Positions 43,691 through 54,000 of a stretch of DNA of 64,000 nt are shown here, in pieces; within the stretch, counting starts at the first letter, position 1, and each line of letters opens with the position of its first letter. Below the pieces are notes generated by a model. The model was not told where the DNA came from. It was given only the letters and a program-made list of their open reading frames with translations, and made no database searches. The stretch is from Bursaphelenchus xylophilus (Eukaryota; Nematoda; Chromadorea; Rhabditida; Aphelenchoididae): assembly GCA_904066235.2 (NCBI GenBank), contig CAJFCV020000001.1, positions 372,001 through 436,000 on the forward strand. The letters are read 5' to 3'. A program made the translations under genes and the position numbers.

Positions 43691-44617
43691 GCACCGTGCA
43701 GTCAGTTTTTAATCTTTGTTTGCACTGTGCGGAGAACGAAGATTAAAAATGCACAGTGCGGTTTGAATTTTTTCGCCGCACGGTGCGAAGAATTGTTGTT
43801 GCCGCACTGTGCAAAAAAGTTTTTGTCGCCGATTGCACAGTGCAGTAAGTTTTTAGTCTTTGTGTGCACTGTGCGGAGAGCGAAGATTAAAAATGCACAG
43901 TGCGGTTTGAAATTTTTCGCCGCACGGTGCAAAGAATTGTTTCTGCCGCACTGTGCAAAAAAGTTTTTTCGCCGATTGCACAGTGCGGTATGCTTCTGGC
44001 TTTCCTGTTTTTATCTTGCACTGTGCGGAGAAAGAAGATTAAAAATGCACAGTGCGGTTTTAATTTTTTCTCCGCACAGTGCAAAGAATTGTTGTTGCCG
44101 CACTGTGCAAAAGAGTTTTTGTCGCCGATTGCACAGTGCAGTCAGTTATTAGTCTTTGTTTGCACTTTGCGGTGAACGAAGACTAAAAATGCACAGTGCA
44201 ATTTTAATTTTTTCGCCGCACGGTGCGACGAATTGTTTCTGCCGCACTGGCAAAAAAGTTTTTGTCTCCGAAAAAGCTTCATTGCACAGTGCAGCAACCT
44301 CTTCATCATCACCGCGGTGCACCGTGCGTTTCTTCTTGCTTTCTTTTTTTCTCTTTGTTTGCACTGTGCGGAGAGCGAAGATTAAAAATGCACAGTGCGG
44401 TTTGAATTTTTTCGCCGCACGGTGCGAAGAATTGTTTCTGCCGCACTGTGCAAGAAAGTTTTTGTCGCCGATTGCACAGTGCAGTACCCTCCTCACCGCG
44501 GTGCACCGTGCATTTCTTCTCGCTTTCTTTTTTTTCTTTTCTGCACTGTGCATTGCAGAAAAGATGAAAATTTTTTTGCACGGTGCGTTCTGACTTGGAC
44601 TTTCGGTCGCACTGTGC
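43691..44617. repeat. YGCACNGTGCR dyad array 9 with a higher-order unit of about 145 bp
   Basis: About thirty dyads are organised in about five to six larger units, each with five dyads. Order: dyad, TTTTTAATCTTTG, dyad, GAGAACGAAGATTAAAAA, dyad, GTTTGAATTTTTTCGCC, dyad, GAAGAATTGTTGTTGCC, dyad, AAAAAAGTTTTTGTCGCCGA. Unit starts lie near 43691, 43835, 43978, 44130, 44283 and 44472, so steps are 143-153 bp and then a longer one. Confidence 0.85.
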
Positions 44618-45054
44618 AAATGCTTTTTGGACTTGAATTTTGTTTTGGATTTCGCTCCTGACTCTTTTTTGTTGCCCAATTAAAATTTTTGCATTTTACA
44701 ACGCGCTTTTGTCAGGGCTTTTATCTGATTTCAGCCAAAAAGGGCGGTTTTTTGTAAAAGTCGGAGGAAATATGGTAATTTATGGGTTCGAGGGAGTTTT
44801 TTTGCTTGTCTCAAGTCAGAATTAAGTTGTTTCAAGTCGAAAGATTGCATCTTCAAGCGGAATAGTTCAATTTTATCATTTCTCCGGGATTTTGGCAGAC
44901 ATTTGGCATTCTGTTGCAAGCCATTTTTTTCGGACAAAAATCGCGAAAAATCTCGAGAAACTTGTTGTTTGCGACTTGTTTCGGTTCCATCTTCTCGTTT
45001 TGCTATCTGTTTTACTTATTTTTACTCGATTTCTCTTTAATTATATTGTTTTAG
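44618..45054 (+). promoter_or_regulatory. Upstream region and probable trans-splice acceptor of let-23
   Basis: About 430 bp lie between array 9 and a splice acceptor ATTGTTTTAG ending at 45054. The start codon is 16 nt later, at 45071. The acceptor may receive a spliced leader or end a 5' UTR intron. No TATA-type element is convincing. Confidence 0.45.
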
Positions 45055-45070
45055 AGGACCAAACTATGAA

Positions 45071-48000
45071 ATGGTCGCCAAATCCCTACTAACCCTGGTT
45101 TTACTGATCCAATCAGCGACGTCGATCAAACGAGCGCTTTACAAAGATGGCGACACATATAATCTACCACCCCAGAGGAAATGTAAGTGGTTTTCTGAAT
45201 AATTTTTTCTTCATGGATAAGGTCTTGGAATTTTGATTCACATGGAGAATATCTGGGTTTAATTGAGCAAGTTTTGAGTCTTAGACAAAGAATAGACTCT
45301 GATGAAGGTTGTACATAGATTTCATGAGGTTCTGAGTGCGTCTTCTACTCTTTTTGACTTGATTTAGGTATCAATGGGTCTATTTTTAACATGGATAACA
45401 TTTTGATGTCCCACGGCGCGGAATGTTTATTTTTCTCAAATTTTTTGATGTTTCCAACTGTATTAAGCTTCGTGCTTGCTATTTATGAGACTTCCACGTT
45501 GTTTTCATAGGGAAATATTGTTTTAGACATCAGTTTTTAGTTGAAGGTCAAGCATAAGGTTGAGAGCAAAATTTGAGCCGAAAATTTTGGATTTTGCTTT
45601 GAAAGGTCTGTAATATGAAGTAGATGCCTTATTTACATTTATAATTGCGGAAACAAGATAAAATTGCATAACTTTTCATCAGTTTTTCAAGAGATGCCTC
45701 ATGGGTAATGTAGTGGATTTTCGCGGATGTGGACGGAAACCTTGACGATATTTTGCGTTTTTTGGATAGAAAATGACTTGATCAATGGGCTGGAAAAATT
45801 TCACGGCAATATCTTGCCTATTTTTTGAGCTTTTGCCATTTTTTGTTTTACTTGTAGACAGCTCATCATGGGTAATATTTTCGCTCTTTTCTCCTCAAAT
45901 CTCTCTTTTATCTTGTAGTCTCTTGATATCCAATGATAGAACAAGCCATCCAGATTCTAAGAAATGTCTTTTCAACTTGATATAACATGACTAACCACAC
46001 TAATTCGACTAACTTTTGCAGGGACAGTAAATGACCAGGAAGGCAAGTTTAACACACTAATTGCGGTGGTGTAAACGTCTTGTTTCTGTGTAATTTGTCC
46101 TCCATATTGTTGTTTACCTCGTGTAATTTATTTTTTCTCCAAAAATTTGCATTTTGCCTCAGGCAATTTACCCTGTTTTCCCTGGAAATCAAAATTTTCG
46201 CTAATTTTTTGATTTTTTTGTTTTTTAGTCTGCCTTGGCACTACGAATGGCCGAACGGCGGCTGGCGCCCTCCCCAATGAGACCCGCTACGAAGTGTTGT
46301 TGAAGAGTTTCGTCCGCTGCAAGCGGATTATCGGCAATTTGGAGATCAGCCACATTAGTCATAATGACACAATTAACGATGTCGACGTTCGAATCGACAA
46401 TGGAACACAGATTGTTACGCGCAGAAAGCCCTTTTGGTTCCTTCATGATCTTGAAGAGGTAATATTTCGTCATTTTGTTATGAAAAATGCGAAAATTTGA
46501 AAAATTTTTGTAAAATTCTTGAAATTTTTTGAATTTAAATTCGTTTATTTTGAAATTTATTGATGCTGAATTGTTGTTTAAGCTTTTCATTTACTGTATA
46601 TTCAGTAAAATACAATCTGATTTCATAAAAATCGAAAAAATATCAAAATTTCATCAAAAACCCCCTCTTTTCACCTAAAACAAGGTGAAACTCCTTGAAA
46701 AAACGCTCAAAACTCATGAAATTTCCTTTCAGATTACCGGCTACATCCTCATCTACAACGTGGAGATCAAAGAAATCGCATTCCCGTCGCTGAAAATCAT
46801 CTGGGGCGACAAATTGCACGAGGGCCAGGCAATCCAGCTGGATTCGAACCCATTTCTGACGATTGTCAACCTCCCACAGCTCCGCGAAGTCCATCACGGC
46901 ACGATTCAGATCCGCCGGTGTCCCCGGCTTTGCTTCATACGCAAGACGGTCGATTTTGGAGAGGTGAATTTTGAGATTTTTTTGAAATTTAGGCATGAAT
47001 AAGATGGAGATGGAAAATTTTTGCAAAAAAATTTCATTTTTTTTGCAGCTGCTGGGCTCAGGAAGTCAATTCCGCGTCAGATTCATCGATGAAGTGCCTC
47101 CCGTATGCCCGCCGGTGGTCGAATGTCACCCATCTTGCAATGGAAATTGCTTCGGCCCAACGGAAAATCAGTGTCAGACAGGTAAAGAAGTGGGTCAGGA
47201 ATGAAATTCAGAGGATTTTCGGAAATTTTGGGTCGTATTTTAGGCTGGGACTGGAAATTTGGGCGGGGTATTGGGTGTTTTAGGAGGTTTGGACCTTATT
47301 TTAGGTAATTTTTTGATTTTTTTGGAAATTTGGAAGGGTTTTATGATGCCTTTGGAGGATTTTAGAGAGTTTTAGAGTGTATACAAGCTTGTTTGAAGGG
47401 TTGAAACTTGAAATTTGGTTGTTTTTGAAAATTTTAGACATTATTTTAGGTAATTTTTAGGGTTTTTTTGGAAATTTGGAAAGGTTTTATGATGCTTTTG
47501 GAGGATTTTATAAAGTTTTAGATGGTTTATTAGCTTTTTTGAAGGGTTTGAATTTGAAATTTGATTGTTTTTATTTTTTTAGACTTTATTTTAGACGATT
47601 TTTAGTGATTTCGCCCCATTTGAAGCTGTTTTTGTTTATTTGTTGCTAGTGAAGGACTGTAGTTAGTCAAAGAATTCTTCGAGCGAACGATTTCACCTAT
47701 AAAAATGAGGTTTTTGATTAAAAAATGCTATCTTTTCATGGTTTACCCCTAATTTTAGTCTACCGCCGTCAATGCTCGGCCTGCTCGTCCGGCCAATGCT
47801 ACCAGAAGGCGGGCGTCACCCACTGCTGCGACGAGGCCTGTCTGGGCGGCTGCTTCGGCGACGGGAAGGACCAGTGCGTCGCGTGTCTGGACTACCAGGA
47901 AGACGGCCGCTGCGTGACGGAATGCCGCGGCACCTCGCGCTACAACAGCTCCCTCATGATCATGCAGCCGATGCCCGACCGCGAGAAGCGCTATTACTAC

Positions 48001-51000
48001 GAGAAGCACTGCGTCCAGCAATGTCCAGCCGGCACGTTGATCGAGGACCGGTATTGTGTCGCACGGTGCAGCGAGGGAAAGTACAGAGACCCGTCGGGTA
48101 AGGAATGCACGGGGCGGAAGAGGGAGGGGGAATGAAATGCACAGTGCAAATCCTGCGACAAAGGAGTGCACGGTGCGGCCGGAAAATTGAAGGAAAGGGG
48201 AAATGCACAGTGCAAATCCTGCGATAAAGGAGTGCACGGTGCGGAAGGGAAAGAAAACAAAAAGTGCACCGTGCGAAATCCGCAACAAAGGAATGCACGG
48301 TGCGGCCATAAAAAATAATGAAAGGGGAATGCACAGTGCGAAAAGGGCGGGAAAGAATGAGTAGACGCACTGTGCAAATCCTGCGACAAAGGAATGCACT
48401 GTGCGAAAGGGAAAGAAAACGGAGAGTGCACAGTGCGAAATGAGAGTATTTTCTGTTGTCCGCAAATAAGATTTCAATTGTCCGCAAATAGTTTTTCAAT
48501 TGTCCGCAAATCCAAATTTTTTTTTGTCCGCAAATAATCGGCTTTTCATTGTCCGCAAATAATTTTTTTAATTGTCCGCAGGTAAAATTTCGTAATTAAA
48601 ACAGCAGTAGTAGGAAAACCTTCTTACATACAAGGGATGGAAAATGGTTTTAAACGAGTGTAGCTTTTTCTCGATGCATTTTTGTGGTCACAGTGAAAGG
48701 CCACATACTTTTTTTTAAAATTTTTTAATTTGCGGACATTGAGAATCCAAAAGGCTTTTCATTGTCCGCAAATAAATTTTTTGGCCAAATGGCCATGGTT
48801 GGGGTGGAGTTGGGCCAAGATGATTCTGGAATGTGATCTAAATAATTTTTAGAGCATGTCTGGTAATTTTTGGGGCCAGTGGTGCCCCTCTAATTCCAGA
48901 ATCATCTTGGCCCAACTCCACCCAACCATGGCCATTTGGCCAAAAAATTTATTTGCGGACAATGAAAAGCCTTTTGGATTCTCAATGTCCGCAAATTAAA
49001 AAATTTTAAAAAAAAGTATGTGGCCTTTCACTGTGACCACAAAAATGCATCGAGAAAAAGCTACACTCGTTTAAAACCATTTTCCATCCCTTGTATGTAA
49101 GAAGGTTTTCCTACTACTGCTGTTTTAATTACGAAATTTTACCTGCGGACAATTAAAAAAATTATTTGCGGACAATGAAAAGCCGATTATTTGCGGACAA
49201 GAAAAAATTTGGATTTGCGGACAATTGAAAAACTATTTGCGGACAATTGAAATCTTATTTGCGGACAGTGAAAATGGCGTCGGTGCGAAATCTACGACAA
49301 AAGAATGCACTGTGCGAAAAGGGCGGGAAAGGATGAGTAGACGCACTGTGCAAATCCTGCGACAAAGAAGTGCACAGTGCGGAAGAAAAAGAAACCAAGG
49401 AATGCACCGTGCGAAACCCGCAATAAGGAATGCACGGTGCCGCCGGAAAATTGAAGGAAAGAGGAAATGCACTGTGCAAATTTTGCGACAAAGGAGTGCA
49501 CAGTGCGGAAGAAAAAGAAACCAAGGAATGTACGGTGCGAAACCTGCAATAAGGAATGCACGGTGCGGTCGGAAAATTGAAAGACATGCACAGTGCAAAT
49601 CCTGCGACGAAGGTGTGCACAGTGCGAATCTGCAAAAAAGAAGTGCATGCACTGTGCGGAGGGAAGGGAACTTGGAGTGCACGGTGCGGCAAAAAGAAGT
49701 GTTGCACATCGCAAGAGTAGTTTTTTCGGTGGGATTGCACTGTGCGTTTTATTTGATGAGTGCACTGTGCGATCACCGAAAAATAAACGATTGCACTGTG
49801 CCGGGTTTTCAGCAAACAAAAAAATTGTGCAGCGACAAATTTGTTGTGGATCCGAAAATAAAATTCGTCGTATTTCAGGCGATGAGCGGCACTGTGTGCC
49901 CTGCGACGGGCCCTGCCCCAAAGTATGCGTTCTCACCGAATCCATCGACTCCCATAACATCCATCAGCTCGCGAATTGCTCGGAAATCGAAGGGAATTTG
50001 GAGATTCTGAACTACGTCTTCAGTCCCCATCTCCCCCATATGAAGACCAGCCAGATGGACAAAGTCCGTCCGTCGCTGGTTGAGCCGCTGAAAATACAGG
50101 ACCTGAATGTTTTAAAGTCCGTGAAAATCGTGACTGGACATGTTGCCCTGGACGGAGGAGTCAAGCGAGGTCAGTTGGAGGCGGTTTGCATCAATTTTGG
50201 AGAGTTTCAGGTTTTCGTGGTGGGACCCAAAATGGGAAAAATTGAGAAAATACTGCACGAACTGGGGGATTTAGAAGGGATTTAGTTGTAAAATACGTCA
50301 GTATTCTTTTTTAAATTGAATTTTGATGGTTTTCGAGAGAATTCAGGTTTTCGTGGTGGGACACAAAATGGGAAAAATCGCTGAAATGGTCGTTTAGATT
50401 TCATTTCTTGGTAAAATACGTTTCCTAGAAAACAATTTGGTTGATTCTGAGGAATTTTTGAAGGTGAAGGTTTTCGTGGTGGGACCAGAATTTGTAAAAA
50501 TCGAAAAAATTGAGGAAATGGAGAGGTTTGAGAGTCAGTCGTGGTAAAATAAGGCGCATACATGACAACGCTAATAATTTTTTTCATGTTTTGAAGATTG
50601 AAAGTCTTCGTGGCGGGAATCAAAATTTAGAAATTTTTAAAAATTTCATAATTTTTGAGATACAGTGGCGGACCGGATCTAGTGACAAAAAACGTACCAT
50701 TTTGCATCCGGGAAGTATCAAAAATGTAGCAAAATGCTTCCCTTTCCAGTGAAAAGACTTCGTTTTGAAGGGCGCGCTTTTGAAATCTGAGTTTTTTCAC
50801 TTGGAGAGGGAAGCATTTTGCCACAATTTTTGATGTTTCTCGGATGCAAAATGGCACATTTTTTGCCACTGGATCCTCACTGTATTTCACATCAAAAATT
50901 ATGAAATTTTCAAAAATTTCTAAATTTTGATTCCCGTCACGAAGACTTTCAATCTTCAAAACATGTAAAAAAAATTGTTTACGTTGTCATCTATGCCCTT

Positions 51001-54000
51001 TATTTTACGACGACTGACTCTCAAACCTCTCCATTTCCTAAATTTTTTCGATTTTTTTCCGAATTTTGGTCCCACCACGAAAACCTTCACCTTCAAAAAT
51101 TCTTCAGAATCAACCAAATTGTTTCCTAGGAAACGTATTTTACCAAGAAATCAAATCTAAACGACCGATTTCAGCGATTTTTCCCATTTTGGGTCCCACC
51201 ACGAAAACCTGAATTCTCTCGAAAACCATCAAAACTCAATTTAAAAAAGAACACTGAAGAACCAGTCGTATTTTACCAATGAATCCCTTCTCAATTCCCC
51301 AGTTTGTGCAGTATTTTCTCAACTTTTTTCCATTAATCAAATCTAAACGACCAGCAGCAGCTTGATTCTCGTTCATATTTTAGGGTCAGACGGGCCCAGA
51401 TCCCTCGATTTCCTCGAGAATTTGGAAGTGATCGAAGGCCGCACCCTGTATTTTGAGAAGTATTCGTTTTATGTGATTGGCAACGATAATATGCACGCTT
51501 TGGGCCTGAAATCGCTCCGCAAAATCGCGAACGGCGGCATCTCGCTGACGAAGAATAAGAACCTTTGCTTCGGCCAAACCATCCCATACAAGGAACTGTT
51601 CGGCGTGAAGGATGTGGTCATCAAGGAGAACATGAATCAGACAACTTGTGGTGAGTTTGATGCATGGAAGGGGATTTGTTAGCATTTAGAGCAGCTTGAA
51701 GATATTTCGGAGCCTTTGAAAACACGATAAAATAGTAATTCAGCCGAAAATTGGATTTTTTTACAATTTATGGGTCTAAAATAAGGTAAATTGGTGTTTG
51801 CAGAGAACCTCGGCCGAGTTTGTGACCCCACATGTCATCCAGAATTCGGATGTTGGGGCCCAGGACCCTCGCAATGCGTCAAATGCCTCAATTTTACCAA
51901 AGATGGATACTGCTCCGACAAATGCCCAACTCATGATGGGTAAGTTTTCTCTCCTCTTTCGCACTGTGCACACAAAGGTCAAACAACAAAATGCACTGTG
52001 CGGAAAGAAAAAGGAAGAATGAGGAGCGCACGGTGCAAGAATTGCGACAAACATTCACTTTGGGTCGCAATCGAAGGTTTCCGTTTTTGCACCGTGCAAA
52101 ACTTTCTCTTGTTTGTCGCAATTTTTTTGCCGGGCGGCGTGAGGTCTCAATCGATGGAATTTTGCACGGTGCAAGCGAAAAGATCAATTTGCACGGTGCG
52201 ACACGACGAAAACAACGATTGCACAGTGTAAAAAAAAAACAAAAAGAGAAAATCGCGGGAAATGGGGAGATTGCACAGTGCATTCCCTAGCGACGTCGCA
52301 AACGAACAATTCGCACCGTGCAAGCTGTCGTTTTCGCGCAATGCGGCCCTCCCTCCAAGTTTCCCGCCAATTTTCGATTCCTCTTTTCTTTTTTGGAGGC
52401 GTGATCAGGTGGCCGAGTGGTTAAGGCGATGGACTGCTAATCCATTGGGGGTTTCCCCGCGTGAGTTCGAATCTCATCCTGATCGAACTTGTTTTTGAGC
52501 GCGGATTTGACCGATTTTTGGTTGGAAAAGTATGGAAAATTGTAAAATATTTGTTTAGTAGTTGTTTCAGTGTAGATTTAGTCTGGTTTTTTTTTGAAAA
52601 CGGTTGATTTTTTGTCGAAATTTTAGATTTTTTTCGATTTTTTGACATTTTCGCCAATATTTCCCCCATTTTTTAGGTATTTCATCTCCCGCACCGACCC
52701 ATCGGACTGTCGCCCATGCGCCGACGAATGCCTCCGCTGCCAAGGCCCCACCGACTCGGATTGCCTCAAATGTCGATGGTTTGAAATGCCGAAATTGGTC
52801 GGAAATCAACTGAAATGCGTCCGCCAATGCCCCGCCGACACCTTCCAACACCTCAACCGGTGCGTGAAATGCGCTCCGGCCTGCTATCAGCACGGCTGCA
52901 CCGGAAACGGAACCCATCTCGGCGCCGGCGGATGCAATAAATGCCTTTTCGCCATCCGAAACACCTCCCAAGTGGAGTGTCTGGAGGGCGAGACGGAGGA
53001 AAGTGTGTGCAAGGAGAATGGATTCGTCAATTATCATCTGAGTTTGGGCTCCTTGAAGGAGAAGAACACGAAATTTGTGGGTTTTTGAGATTTTTTGATA
53101 TTACTTTAGGTGATTTTGAAAAATTTTTTATGAAATTTTGGGAATTTTGAAAGTTTTTTAGGTTTTTGGGGGCATTTACTGCATTTAAAAAGCATTTGAA
53201 ATGCATTTTTTGGAAATTTTCTAAAAATTTTGCCAATTTTTGATATTAATTTAGGTGATTTTGAAAAATTTTTGATGAAATTTTTGGGATTTTGAAAGTT
53301 TTTTAGGTTTTTGGGGGCATTTACTGAATTTACAAAGCATTTGAAATGCATTGTTCGGAAATTTTGTAAAAATTTTGTCAATTTTTGATATTAATTTAGG
53401 TGATTTTGATGAATTTTGGAAAAAATTTTGGGGATTTTCAGAGTTGTTGAGGGTTTTGAAGGCATTTACTGCATTTACAAAGCATTTGAAATGCATTGTT
53501 CGGAAATTTTGTAAAAATTTTGTCAATTTTTGATATTACTTTAGGTGGTTTTTGATGAATTTTTGATGAAATTTTGGGAATTTCGAGAGTGTTTTAGGTT
53601 TTTGGGGGCATTTACTGCATTTACAAAGCATTTCAAATGCATTTTTTGGAAATTTTCTAAAAATTTTATCAATTTTTTGATATTAATTTAGGTGATTTTG
53701 AAAAATTTTTCTTGAAATTTTGGGAATTTTGAAAGATTTTTAGGTTTTTGTGGGCATTTACTGAATTTACAAAGCATTTGAAATGCATTGTTCGAAAATT
53801 TTGTAAAAATTTTGTCAATTTTTGATATTAATTTAGGTGATTTTGATGAATTTTGGAAAAAATTTTGGGGATTTTCAGAGTTGTTGAGGGTTTTGAAGGC
53901 ATTTACTGCATTTACAAAGCATTTGAAATGCATTGTTCGGAAATTTTCTAAAAATTTTGTCACTTTTTGATATTAATTTAGGTGATTTTGAAAAATTTTT

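Noticed and set aside
47755..48477. 240-codon minus-strand frame opposite let-23 exon 5
   Set aside because: Antisense to a Cys-rich EGFR exon plus dyad array. No own support.
49593..50285. 230-codon plus-strand frame treated as one exon
   Set aside because: Only the part from 49879 is receptor sequence. The upstream part is repeat and a TTTCAG acceptor marks the real exon start.
53106..53963. Repeated 91-codon minus-strand frames
   Set aside because: They arise from the 146-bp tandem repeat in let-23 intron 9 and repeat with its period.
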